Origin: Cycas panzhihuaensis | Taxonomy: Eukaryota; Cycadophyta | Assembly (NCBI GenBank): GCA_023213395.1 | Contig: CM041465.1 | Location: 25,675,741 to 25,739,740, forward strand | DNA: 64,000 bases | Reading direction: 5' to 3' | Shown: piece after piece, positions 44,375 to 55,534 of the stretch | How the letters are laid out: each line of letters begins with the position of its first letter | Numbering within the stretch: position 1 is the stretch's first letter | Made by a program: the position numbers and the translations under genes | The notes under the pieces: generated by a model | Told to the model about the DNA's origin: nothing | The model's input: the letters and a program-made list of their open reading frames with translations, nothing else | Database searches by the model: none

Positions 44375-46790
44375 ATGTTACATCTAAACCACTATGGTGA
44401 GATGAAGTCCTACTATTCAAGATTCAAACCTATCAAGCCTATAATAGAAGCCATTAATGAAGAGGTTTTTTATGATCTAGATATATATACATATGCTAGT
44501 GTCATGTACGATTGTTTACAAGACATATAGAGTCAGTCAAGCCATATATAGGACATATACTACATATATTGATGGTATGTTTATATGTGATTTTATGTGG
44601 ATATTTTATTTATGCATGTTAGGCCTTATATTTGAAGTATGCAGGTACTCAAATTAGTCCATATGAGGATAACTCATTAGTAATAAGAAGTAAGTATGTA
44701 TAACACCCTGTTGAAAGACAGTTTATGACAACATAAAAGGTATAAGGCATTGTGACAAATTATATGTTTGTGAAAGTAATTTTCTATTATTATAGCATAT
44801 GAATGATTTACGCTTACATGGCATGAATTGTTTGTTAAGAGGGATGATGACTTGGGTTATGATTGAATGTCAAACCCTAGATGATGACATGTTTAATTTA
44901 TATGAAATATATATGATACACTTTGTTGGATGATTCAATTATATGATGGCATATATGATGACCTGTTTAGTGGCATATAAGTAATATTATAGGCATATTA
45001 CATGTTTGATATTGTGATTAAACATGGAAATTAGTTGTCTACCATACCCTTTTGGGATATAAAATAGAGATAAGCAATGTTGCCAGGAATAACCATAGTT
45101 GTACAATAAACCCTAGTTGTAATGCATAAATGTTATATAAATGGAATGATTTTGCATAACATGAATTTGATCTTATAAAACTCTTAAAAGCATGGAGGTA
45201 TGCATGATTATAATGATCATATAAATATACAAAATTTATAGGGATTATATGATGTTACTACCAACTAGATGGCATCACTCATGAGGGAAGAAATGGGGAT
45301 ATCATCAACCCTACCATCATGGAAGAGATGCAAATCTTACCAGTCTACCATATAAACTCATAAACCTTAAGTTCCCTACCCATCACCCATTATCTAGGGA
45401 ATAAATATATACAACGATAGGAGAAGAATGGCAGTCATTAGATGGATGCTTGTTTGAATGCCCTATCTTGCTTACCCATATAGTCGTAGATCTAGATCAT
45501 TTGTAGATCATAGAGATTACACCATCACTACTCTCAATAGCTATTAAATATAAAGTTAAATCACTAAAGGGTCATGCTAGAATGCCCTTCAACTTACTCA
45601 CTGAACTAGATATAAATGAAAAGAGAAAGATTAAAGATGAGTGGCTCACATACCTATGATTAAATACTCATTGCTCTAGCATAGCACCACATACAGTCAT
45701 GGAGATCGATGCCATATGTTCACACATAGAGGACATGCAACTATGGAGATCATTACCCTTCATTTACACGTAGAGGTTTTTATATAAATTTTGATGGCCA
45801 CAGATTAGATTCTTCAGAGTTGAGATCTTATTTACCCATAATGGATGTTTTTCTTCTACACACCATTGTAAACACAGATCTTATCATGACAAAATTTTAC
45901 CATGTAGATAATTTATTTTTACTCAAATGATTATGTTTATGCACAAGAAGATCAATCAATCAGAGATGTAAATAGATGAAATTTTAAATGCAAATATTTT
46001 TAAACTCTAAAAAAAAAATTACATTTGGATCACTTGATTTAATTGGATTGGATAAAATTTTCAGATCCGTTTACATGTGGTCACATAGAGAGCCCATATG
46101 TTTGGGGGCTAGTCATGAAGAGGGCAAATTTTAATTTTTTAAAAGCTAAATTAAATAGTTTTTTATTTTTTTAAAATTACATTTGAAATTTAATTAAAAT
46201 TTTAGATCCATTACTAATTTCTTAAGGATTGTGCACCATTTCATGGCATACTAGCATATTTTGCTTCATAACTTCTCATAAATGTATCATAATAAGATGT
46301 TGTCAATTGCGTTGGAAAGTTAACTTCAAGATGATCACAATGAGTGGTCACACAACCTATTTTGGATAGCAAAAGATAGAGATAACTCATGGTAAAGTTG
46401 ATGCAAAGGTTCCAAATCTCATTTTTGATGAATTTCATATTAATTTTTAGAAAAATTTTAGTTAATTCCAATATTTTTCATGGCTCCAAACATGACAATG
46501 AACTTATTTTTTAGGAATGGTAGATGATAATTAAAGTTTGGTTTAAAATCAAGTATTTTGAGGCCTATTTATGACATTTTGAGGCCCATTTCAATTGAAA
46601 ATTTTAATTAAGTGAGAAATATTTGATGAAGTTATGATATAAGACATCCTTGATATATTGGTCTTTCATTTCCCCCTACACAACATCATATTTGGTTTAG
46701 AGAATGATAAAAGCCCTAAACAAAGATATAGATCACATGGATATTGAAGTAGTTTATGTTATTTAGTTAGATGTTAATTACAATTGCCTT
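44375..46790 (+). other. E6 internal region, left part, non-coding
   Basis: AT rich and full of short ATG-containing repeats. I see no gag or pol motif in any frame. The segment ends at the E7 duplication attac (46791-46795). Confidence 0.6.
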
Positions 46791-46795
46791 ATTAC

Positions 46796-47171
46796 TGAAG
46801 GATTATACAATGATAGAGATAGAGAAGAGCATAATCAAATAATCAAAACATTATTACATAAACATATAAGCCTTTGTATTCAATCCATATTTGAGTGAGT
46901 ACATAGCACATTTCCAATATAAGTGGTGTCTAAAGACACCAAGGTTACATACCCCTCTAAATATATAATTTGGGGGAGGAGGGAAACTCCTCATCCCCTA
47001 AAATTTAAACAACAATAAAATATTGCATAATTCAACAAGTTAAATCAAATCAGCTTAACCTTACCTGACTTACCTTCACATGTGTGCACCCACATATGTG
47101 AAAGGTGGGAGTGGGGTGTGCACTCACATGTGTGAAAGGTATGTGTGGGGTGATGATCATTAACCCCAATA
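46796..47171 (-). repeat. E7 3' LTR
   Basis: tgaaggattatac...taaccccaata. It aligns closely with 50992-51367 and contains the shared 'cacatgtgtgcacccacat' motif. Confidence 0.93.
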
Positions 47172-47183
47172 TTCTCCTCCTTA
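47172..47183 (-). promoter_or_regulatory. E7 polypurine tract
   Basis: Minus strand aaggaggagaa abuts the LTR start TATTGGGG. This fixes the LTR boundary. Confidence 0.85.
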
Positions 47184-47254
47184 ATGGTCATCATGAACAA
47201 CTTTATCTTCTCTTTAAACTTGTGAAACTTGAACTTGAAAAAAACTTTAAAATT

Positions 47255-47893
47255 TTATCTTTTAGCTTGATCATTATTAACTCGCCTTATCCTTTTAGCA
47301 ATATGTGTCTCTTTAACATTGAATGGTTCAAAAAATCTCCAAGTAAATGTAGCTTGATTGGAATGAACGTGAATGACTACAACTCTAACTTTATCTCTTA
47401 GAACTTTGACTTTATCTTTTGAAGTCTTTGTGTTATGAGTGACTATCATATCATAAGATTTCTCCCTCTCAAATGGAGGATCAGCTTCACGTGTAACAAG
47501 GTGATCATACATTTGACTTGAATTTTCCTCCTTGGTCTTTCTATTATAATCCACCTACTCTGGTATCTATCTTATATGGTCAACAATATCAAAGTTAAAT
47601 TCATTTACATTGAGGGTTTCTTCCCTATAAATATAATCTAAGGTGTCCCATACAGATTCAAAAGTTGTCATTTCACAAACTTTATAGAAAACATTATCAT
47701 CTATAGTGAAAAATATTATAATTAAAACTTCATTATCTTTTTTAATGTTTTCTTTAATATTAAGATCATATTCATCTTGTAAGTAACTTCAAAGATTATT
47801 TATAATAAAATAATTTTGCATTGTTTCATGCCATTGTGAAAAATTATGGCCATCAAATATAGGGAATTATATTTTATTTAGATTGATTGCCAT
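47255..47893 (-). pseudogene. E7 gag-like protein with unrecognised C-terminal part
   Basis: The ATG at 47893 opens one frame of about 212 codons with four internal stops, two of them TGG-to-TGA or CAA-to-TAA type changes. The N-terminal half resembles copia gag (DUF4219/UBN2): 'FPIFDGHNFSQWHETMQNYF', 'KENIKKDNEVLIIIFFTIDD', 'TTFESVWDTLDYIYREE'. The C-terminal half (about residues 115-212) is basic, with 'KTSKDKVKVLRDKVRVVVIH' and 'WRFFEPFNVKETHIAKRIRR'; I recognise no family and no zinc knuckle. It is the only coding region of E7 and lies next to the 3' LTR. Confidence 0.7.
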
Positions 47894-50800
47894 TTGAATT
47901 GAAAACTTTAATATATAATCTAAAAAAAATATGCTTTTACTAAGTGAACTTTTTTTACTTCTCAACAAAATATGTATCTTTCGAAAAAATCAAAGAACTT
48001 AATAAATCAATGAACTTAAAATATATAACTTTGATGATAAAAAAATAAAGAATTCTTAACCTTTTAATTTTTCAAATGAATAAATACAAACTTTCAATGC
48101 AAGAAATCCTTTTGTCTTGATGAAGATATATAATACTAAAAATATGAAATATATATAAGTATATTTTCACTTTGAAAGATAAAGAATATGAAGAAGAAAC
48201 TTAAAGAAAACTGGATTGTACATGTTTTATATTGCAAGACCACTTGGCTTGTCATTTACCTTAGATGTATATGAGCAATTTCTACTATAAATCAGCTTTA
48301 AAAGAAGCTATATGAAAGCCAAATGGAAGCCTCAAACATATATTATAAGTGATCAATAAGAAATAAAGTAAAGAACTCCTTAAAAAATGTTTAAAAGATA
48401 AGCCTATTGGGATATCTTGAATACTCAAGGTGAGTAGTTTCAAAGCTATACTAAACAATGTAAAAACAAAGTGAAATTATACTAACTTGAAGATCAATGA
48501 AATATCTAGTCAACAGAATTGACCGTTTTGAGAATGGATTCTTGCAAGTTAAAATTTTAATGTACCAAAGATGCAGTCCTCTTTTTAAGGCTTAACAAGA
48601 GCCTAGAGCTCAAAATATTATGAAATTCTAGTAAAATCTTATAGAACAATGTAAACTAAGCAAATATAGTTTAGAGAGCTGCTTAATATAGTTTTCAGTT
48701 TAAAAACTTAAAAAATAATATATATAAATATATAATAATGTTAAATTGGAAGCTTTTATGTACCTAAATTTTAATATCTTAAAGCACCTCTAAAATAGAC
48801 TAAAAATGAAGTAAAAATAACTTAAAATTATAGATTTAAAAAAAATCTTTTACTAGAATTAGATGGTACTTAATTTTAAGCTATGAAACTCAAGATATTG
48901 AAGAAACTGTTAAAAGTGTCCTACCAAGGTTAATAGAATAGGTAGTAAAAGCAAGGTCAACTTTCACCTACTCAAACCTATAAGATAATGAGTCAAATCA
49001 AGAAAAATATACCTTTAAGAAGTAGTTATCTAAATCAAGATTCCAACGAATCTTACGGTTTAGAAATCTGATTTTCGGTTGAGGAGATACAGCTAAAAAT
49101 GTAAGTAGTATTTTTTATGTAAATATGTTTAAAAAACACTAAAGTGACATTTTCACCGATTAAAATGATGATTAAAACAAATCCTAAAAAATAAAATGAG
49201 TAGACGATGATGAAGTTTACTAGAAATAGATTATTACAGAGCAGATCTAGGCAAAAAATAGTCTCTCGGTGATAAAGTACAACTTAATAAAGAAGAGATT
49301 TTATGAAAATAATTTAAAAAGGCTTTGAAAATAAATGATTGACTTTAAATTGATTGAAATTAGGTCAAATTAACCAATTCAAATTATACCTTAGAAAATT
49401 TTAAACTTAAAGGGATAGGTTTTGTTAGAAACAGATACTTCAGTGAAGAGATATTGCAAAAAATAGCTAGGCACCTTATGTTTTAACGAAAAATAAAAAA
49501 AAAATAAAAGGAAAAAGGTTATAAAGTTAAAAAAAATGCCCTTTACCAATGAGCCAAAGGTCACGTGGAAGAGATATACGACTGGGCGATAAAGTCTAAG
49601 GGGGCTAATACCCTTTTAAACCCAGAATTGAAATAATATTTAATTTACTTTTATTAAATCAAACTTTATAAAAAAATAAATAAAAATAATATAATGTGTC
49701 GCCACTGAACCTGCACGTGGATTGCACGACTACACATAGGTGAAACAAAGGGTAAGAATTCAATTAGATTGATCAAATAATACCAAGGATGGATACGCAG
49801 GAGATCGATACCTAGACCAGGCTGGAAAACACACAAAAAAAAATGACGAAAAACAATAAAAATATATACTTTGTGAGAAAAACATGGGGGGATATTTATG
49901 AAAAATGGAGAGGATAGTGATGTTAAATGAAGGTGAAAGAGTGGTAATAAAACTTAGATATGAGTTCGGAGGATCCCTACTGAGGGTGTCTAGGTAGGCA
50001 AATCTAGATTTTATTAAAAAAATTAAAAAATATTTAAGAAAACGTGAGAAAATAGTGAAAAAACTTGATAAACTAGGGTTTTAGTCACTTTGGAAGTTAG
50101 ATCTCATTGTACAAGCCACAAAATAAGACAAGATTTGATAGGTAGCAAGGTGTCTTAGATAGCTAGGTGCTAGTAAAATTTCACAGTGATTTGTTGCCTA
50201 TGCATTGAGAATGAACCTACAGACTGAATAGGGGCTAAACTGGAGTAATAGTCTATCCAGATGAAATATCTTACTATTTGATCATCAAAAACTCAAACTA
50301 TTTCTTTAGCTTGATTACTAGCTCAACAAGGATCACAACAAGTGATCACTTGCTAGGGTTTTGAGTGTCAGATCTACTGCATAAGCTTGCCAAACCAAGG
50401 GTATCAATTACCCAAAAATAGAAAATGTAAAATAAAAAATAAAATGAAAAAATTTAAATAAATAAACTTTATAATATGTAAAATTTAAATTTTAATATAA
50501 ATAATCAAACTAATATGGTTATAGACATGTTATAGCTTGCCAAAATTTGAAAAAAATAGTGAATAGACAATAAAACCTGTAGTGTAACTTCTCCAAGAAG
50601 CTTGTTAGGCTAAATATGCACCAAATATTACATAGATCTAGAAATAATATTAAATAAATAGATAAAATATACCAAACAATGGTTAAATATTTAACAAAAT
50701 ATGTAAAACTTATAAATAAAACTTCGTAGAGTGATAAAATCTTGAATATTTATTGATTGCAGCTATGCTCTTAGACAGATCTATAAAAATATATATTATT

Positions 50801-50976
50801 TTACAAGTATAAATCGAGAATAATCAGACCTTTAATGAGAAATAATACAAGAAACTACTAAAAAACTTTATAGAAGATAAATAGAACCAATATTTGTCTT
50901 GACATTAGTAGATCTGCTTCAAATGCTAATGAATCTTCTTTCTTCTCAAAAAAAACTTCAACAGGCCATCAATCTA
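47894..50976 (-). other. E7 leader, non-coding
   Basis: About 3 kb between PBS and gag. It is strongly AT rich, with no open frame above 60 codons and no domain on either strand. Its length is unusual compared with the 0.6-kb coding part. Confidence 0.6.
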
Positions 50977-50989
50977 TGCTCTAATACCA
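50977..50989 (-). promoter_or_regulatory. E7 primer-binding site (initiator tRNA-Met)
   Basis: Minus strand tggtattagagca, two bases after the LTR end. It is the same variant as in E6. Confidence 0.87.
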
Positions 50990-50991
50990 AA

Positions 50992-51367
50992 TGGAGGATT
51001 ATACAATGATGAAGATAGAGTAGAGCATAATCAAATAATCAAAACATTGTTGCATAAACACATAAACCTTTGTATTCAATCCATCTTTGAGTGAGTATAT
51101 AGCAAATTTCCAATATAGGTAGTGTCTAAAGACACCAGGGTTACATGTCCCTCCAAATATATAATTTAGAGGAGGAGAGAAACTCCTCAACCCCTAAAAT
51201 TTAAATAACAATAAAATATTACATAACTCAACAAGTTAACTCAAATCAACTTAACCTTACTTGACTTACCTTCACATGTGTGCACCCACATGTGTGAAAG
51301 GTGGGAGTGGGGTGTGCACTCACATGTGTGAAAGGTGAGAGTGGGGTGATGATCATTAACCCTAATA
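50992..51367 (-). repeat. E7 5' LTR
   Basis: tggaggattatac...taaccctaata, followed by the second attac copy at 51368-51372. Confidence 0.93.
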
Positions 51368-51372
51368 ATTAC

Positions 51373-51980
51373 AGTTAACTTACCATTGCCAAGTAGGTTG
51401 GCCCAATCTTAGAGTTGATTATTCAAGATGATCTAGCTATTGATTTAATCCAGCTGATGAAATTTTATCAGTCTTACAATTAATTTGGAAAGAAGATGAA
51501 CCATGGACTTGAAGAAATGTCCTAGTAAACTGGCAATTACAATGATTGGTCACCTATATATTTCAGTAGATGGATTTTATTTTGTATGGACACAGATATC
51601 ACTTTGCTTGATTTGATAAACAACGTAATGTAGATTAAAAATTGCCACCACATAGGTGAAGATATAAAGATGTGTATAAAACACTTTATATATAGGTTTA
51701 TGGAGATAGCATATAGTTATAGGTCTTTTACATGTTACAGATGATTTTAATGATTAATATGAAAGCTTTGCTTGAGCCTTACTATGTGACAAGTAGGTTA
51801 CATGATATAAAATATAAGAAATTGGTTATAGGATATAGGATATAAGAAACTGGTTACAAGATATAGGTTATAAGTGATAATGCATATAGGATACAGGTGA
51901 TAGTTATAGGTTACAGGTGCCAACATATAAGATGAAGACATGAAGACTCAAGATCAAGATTCAAGGATATTAAATATTTT
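51373..51980 (+). other. E6 internal region, right part, with short GGTTATAGG-type repeats
   Basis: Non-coding. Between about 51800 and 51920 the motif 'ggttataggatatagg' or 'ggttacaggt' recurs about six times with irregular 20-30 base spacing. Confidence 0.6.
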
Positions 51981-51995
51981 GGGGGGGGGGGGGGG
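51981..51995 (+). promoter_or_regulatory. E6 polypurine tract (15 G)
   Basis: An uninterrupted run of 15 G directly before the 3' LTR start TGTTAAAAC. Confidence 0.82.
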
Positions 51996-52429
51996 TGTTA
52001 AAACATAATGTTTAATGTGAGTCCATTGTACACATGTACTTCCCACCATTCACCTACTTCGCGATATATGAGATACATACATATCGATGCTATCCCACTA
52101 TTAGATGATGTAACAACTTATTATATGTGATAAGCTACTCATGAGGTGATTATTGCTATATATTTATACTCTCACCACTTGAGAACTTGATGAAAGAGAG
52201 AGGAGAAAGATGTAATCCTTATGATTATAAGCAGAGTCCTAACTCCACCTTTTTCCATGGTTTTTCCCACACTAGGTTTTCCATGTATAAATCTTGGTGT
52301 CTTGTGGTGATGATTATGCTTGTTGATGTTTATTTTACATGTTTGATGTTTTATACTCATGAGTTTATATTATTGCATCTTCATACTTTTAATATGGTAT
52401 CAGAGCCATCCATCTCCTTTTTTATAGCA
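51996..52429 (+). repeat. E6 3' LTR
   Basis: Aligns with 43931-44361 to its end 'ttttttatagca'. It includes the internal PBS-like motif at 52395-52407. E5 coding sequence resumes at 52430. Confidence 0.85.
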
Positions 52430-52780
52430 CCTGGGAAAGATGGTCCTTCTACCACTATCTTGCCTTTATCAACTGAAGGTGAAGAGGATGATTCTTCTAT
52501 AATGGCTTTGCCTTTGTCAACTCTTCTATCTTTAAAGGATTGTATTAGATGTGCACTTATCAATTCAGAGTCATAAATTATATCCTCTAAGGCTCTATTG
52601 TTAGCTTCTAATATTTGGAGTAATTCATATGTGTCCCCTCACCCCCCTGATTCTAGAATATGAGCATCATACTTGATAACATTATTGTAGTGGTGAGAGG
52701 GTGTTTTGGAGTTTAGTCTAACTAATTGATCCTCTACCCCCATAAAAATGACATCTCTAGTAAAGATGATTTTCTATTAT
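52430..52780 (-). pseudogene. E5 INT-RT linker, INT side
   Basis: Minus-strand 'SFKDRRVDKGKAIIEESSSS' and 'KGKIVVEGPSFPG' match E8 'SFKNNQFKKGKAIVEGSSS' and 'GPSSPTSVAGPSS'. The minus-strand G6 at 52642-52647 corresponds to the G12 tract of E8 at 60160-60171. Confidence 0.8.
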
Positions 52781-53600
52781 GAAGGTATAAAGACCTTATA
52801 CCTTTTCTTATCCACAAGGTACCAAACAAAGATAGCTTTAAGTGCCCTTGACTGGAGTTTATTTCAATCTATATCTAGAATGTAGGCATAGCATGCAAAG
52901 CCAAAAAATTTAAAGTAGTGAATAATGAGTCTTGTCTTGACCACTTTTTATTAGGTGATTATCCTTACTTTAATGAGCTAATAGCATTAATGTAATAAAT
53001 AGTTATCCAGATGGTTTTGACCCATAGGTAGGTAGGTATAATTTTGTATACCAACATAGTTTGATCCATGTTCATGATTATCCTATTCATGTGCTTGACA
53101 ACTCCATTTTACTATGGGATACCTACGACTATTATCTGATATTTGATTCTATTATCTTGAAGGTAGCTTTCAAACTCATATGAGGTATATGCACCACCAT
53201 TATTAGTTTGAAGACATTTGAATTAATAACCAGACTCTTTTTTATTGCGGGCTTTAAATTCTTTAAATACATGAAAGTCTTCATCTTTCTTATGTAGAAA
53301 AGCTACCTATACTTTCTTAGTGAAATCATCAATGAAAGAGATGTAATATAACTTACTTTAAGTGAATGAATGGGTATTAGTCCACATAGATTAAAGTGTA
53401 CTAATTGTAATGGATGGCTCAATTTCCACTAACTTTTGGGAAAGGGTCGTTGATGAGATTTGGCAATAATACAAGCTTTACATTTCAAGGGCTTGAAGGA
53501 GAACTTTAGAAGACTCGGAGGAATGTTGCAAAGATCTCTAAGTTTATTAATGTGAATATGGCCTAAGCGAGCATGCTAAAGAGCTTTTGGTGACAATGTT
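52781..53600 (-). pseudogene. E5 integrase remnant (copia)
   Basis: Minus-strand 'KCKACIIAKSHQRPFPK' zinc-binding end near 53440-53490. Core: LVHFNLCG (first Asp is Asn) near 53380, 'SFIDDFTKKV' near 53320, LQTNNGGAYTS (second Asp is Asn) near 53195. Then NGVVKHMNRIIMNM (Glu is Lys) near 53070-53110, and 'VYKIIPTYLWVKTIWITIYY'. All three catalytic residues are lost. Confidence 0.85.
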
Positions 53601-54122
53601 GGGTGGGTTGAGATGGTGTTAAATTCAAATTCTTCATCGCCACAAGGGCTTTAGGCATAATAGGCTTTAGAAGATGGAGAGTCATTTAGTTAAAAGAGTT
53701 TGCCAGTGAGATGTCCAATCAAGACCACTCAATCAATTGGATGGTGAATAACCTAGAGAGTCTAGTAATTTATAGTTATACTTAAATTAAATCCATGAGA
53801 GATAAGTGCGTATAAGGAGAGTATATTTTGTTTGAGATTAGGTATGTATAGGACATCAAGTAACATAAAATCTCTTAAGCTTAGGAGTTTTAAGTGAATG
53901 TTACCAATTCCTTTAATAGACTATTGTAATTTATCAACCATATAAATAACTCCTTGAACATTTGAGAAAAATGTTTGTTATAGACTATGATTACATGTCA
54001 TATATTAAGTTTCTTCTATATTCATGATCCATTGTCCATCAATTGAAGTAGCACTATTTACAATTCCAATAGGACTTGGTATTAGTGAAGGGAATTTACA
54101 AGTGATATATCTACATTAAGCT
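53601..54122 (-). pseudogene. E5 protease region
   Basis: Weakly preserved. It lies between the zinc knuckle and INT, as in E8. The connector 'TYLS/LSI..INYQTLQVI' type sequence near 53760-53860 matches E8 'LLSLSTVVSHGF.LSVTINN'. The active-site motif itself is hard to see. Confidence 0.6.
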
Positions 54123-55220
54123 TTAAAGTATCTCTGTGGTTATTAATACTGAAGATCTCTCAATTTTTTGAAAGTTTGCTTGTATAAAATCTACACTACT
54201 AAATGGTTCTTCACAAGTTTCTTCAACATTGTGAGCTCTATGTTTTGGTTGGAACTTAGTTAACTTATAAGTTGTGGTTTTACAATCTTTTGTAAAATGT
54301 CCTTTATGGTTATATTGATCACACATAATAGTTTGATTACCAGTCCCTGAAGAGGTATTGGTTTGGCCTAACTATCTTGGTTTTTATTGAGGTGGCCCTT
54401 GGCCTTGAGACTGTTGAGGCTATGACTAAGGGTTTGGTTGACCTTATAGATGATTTCCCATGTTTCTTCCTCTTCTTGTTACTTAGTTATTTTCTTTGCC
54501 ATGAGAGGGACCTTGACTTTTTATATAACAAGCTTCTTCTTTCACCTCAAACACTATATTTATAAGAGATTCAGAGGCTACAAAGTTGGTATCAAAGGTA
54601 TTATCAAATCCTATGAATGTCTTCGCAAGTGCTTCAATGTTGACTATCTTCAATATTCCACTTAATTGAAGACTTCCAAGCAAGTTTTTATAATCAGGGA
54701 CATGTATACATGATTGGATCAAGAATGCCTAGGTGATTTATTGGGTCTTAAAATCTTTGTTAATTACCTATTTTATTAGTTAAAGGAGATTTATTATCTT
54801 ATAAGCTCATCCCTTCTGTATTTTTAATTTGTTTATTTTTAGGATAAGATGAATAAATTCTAAGTGTGACTTAGTATCAAAGTTTTTCTTAAGAACTTTA
54901 AGGACCTTATAGGCTATATTATGTTGCTCTTTATTAATTAAGTTGTACAAGAAGTGATCAGTAACCAACAAAATTCTTGTATGAATCTTTTCATCATCTA
55001 TCTCCTATTGTAGTTTGGTTGTAACATTTATAAGAGCTATTGGAGTGATTCCACTGGAAGCAGGTGTTGTAGCTATTGTAGGTATAATGGGTGTAGGTTG
55101 CAAGTGGGCTCTCCAAAGGCCTTCATACTTTGTAGCATTTTTAACTCTAGTGTATTACAAATCCTAGTTTTCTTTGTCTTTCAATATGTAGTTGATGTTC
55201 TACTTAAATTGAGATGACAT
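54123..55220 (-). pseudogene. E5 gag remnant; start codon hit by E8
   Basis: The minus-strand ATG at 55220 (MSSQFK.NINYILKDKEN) matches E8 MSLKFKQNMNCILKRKEN. 'KVLKVLKKNFDTKSHLEFI' (about 54865-54920) and the open stretch 54483-54722 ('PDYKNLLGSLQLSG', 'FIGFDNTFDTNFVASESLI') follow. The zinc knuckle at 54285-54326 reads CDQYNHKGHFTKDC: CCHC with the second Cys changed to Tyr. E8 integrated at the start codon (duplication 55219-55223). Confidence 0.85.
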
Positions 55221-55223
55221 GGT
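55219..55223. repeat. E8 target-site duplication, left copy (atggt)
   Basis: Perfect match with 62906-62910. It overlaps the gag start codon of E5 (reverse complement of cat at 55218-55220). Confidence 0.93.
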
Positions 55224-55520
55224 TGAAACGGGTTAATGTCACAAGGTCATTACATTAGTGGATTATTTCTAAAAAAGGTCTTAAGTGAACTTTAAATTAG
55301 ATCACTTAAGTGAAATTCACTTTTACGTACATTCTGTATAATTTTATTTCATCTAACTGTAATGCTCCCTCTCTTAATATAAAAGTAAAAGCTCAATGGA
55401 GGAGGCTCATTCTTACCTCCTCATTTTTTAGAGCTACTCTCTTTCTCTCAAGTCTCTCTTGCTCCCATAATTATCTTTGTATGTAGTATATAGAGATAAA
55501 GGATAGATCCACTATTTTCA
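55224..55520 (+). repeat. E8 5' LTR
   Basis: tgaaacgggttaatg...actattttca. A TATA-like 'aatataaaag' at about 55376-55386 is conserved in the 3' LTR (about 62760) and could be the promoter. Confidence 0.93.
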
Positions 55521-55522
55521 TA

Positions 55523-55534
55523 TGGTATCAGAGC
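55523..55534 (+). promoter_or_regulatory. E8 primer-binding site (initiator tRNA-Met)
   Basis: A perfect tggtatcagagc two bases after the LTR. Confidence 0.93.

Larger units (their letters stand above)
46796..51367 (-). mobile_element. E7: gag-only non-autonomous LTR retrotransposon
   Basis: Two 376-bp LTRs (46796-47171; 50992-51367), and a perfect 5-bp duplication attac (46791-46795 and 51368-51372). On the minus strand: 5' LTR, PBS (50977-50989), about 3 kb leader, a gag-like frame (47893 to 47255), polypurine tract (47172-47183), 3' LTR. It has no protease, RT, RNase H or INT. Total 4.6 kb. The plan resembles the TR-GAG class described in plants. It is the innermost element of the second stack. 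Confidence 0.88.
43931..52429 (+). mobile_element. E6: non-coding LTR retrotransposon (LARD-like), split by E7
   Basis: LTRs 43931-44361 (431 bp) and 51996-52429 (434 bp), a PBS for initiator tRNA-Met at 44362-44374, and a 15-G polypurine tract at 51981-51995. Removing E7 leaves about 3.1 kb of internal sequence without any gag or pol domain on either strand. Orientation follows from PBS and polypurine positions. The right flank is cctgg (52430-52434); the left copy is eroded (cctat overlaps 43929-43933). Joining the flanks restores the E5 linker frame. It must be moved by enzymes from other elements. Confidence 0.82.

Noticed and set aside
52395-52407. PBS after the 3' LTR of E6, suggesting a tandem LTR-internal-LTR-internal array
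   Set aside because: Sequence shared with the 5' side continues only about 22 bases past the motif, then E5 coding sequence begins, so the motif lies inside the LTR.
54377-54665. Overlapping + strand frames
   Set aside because: They are shadows of E5 gag, which aligns with E8 gag on the opposite strand.
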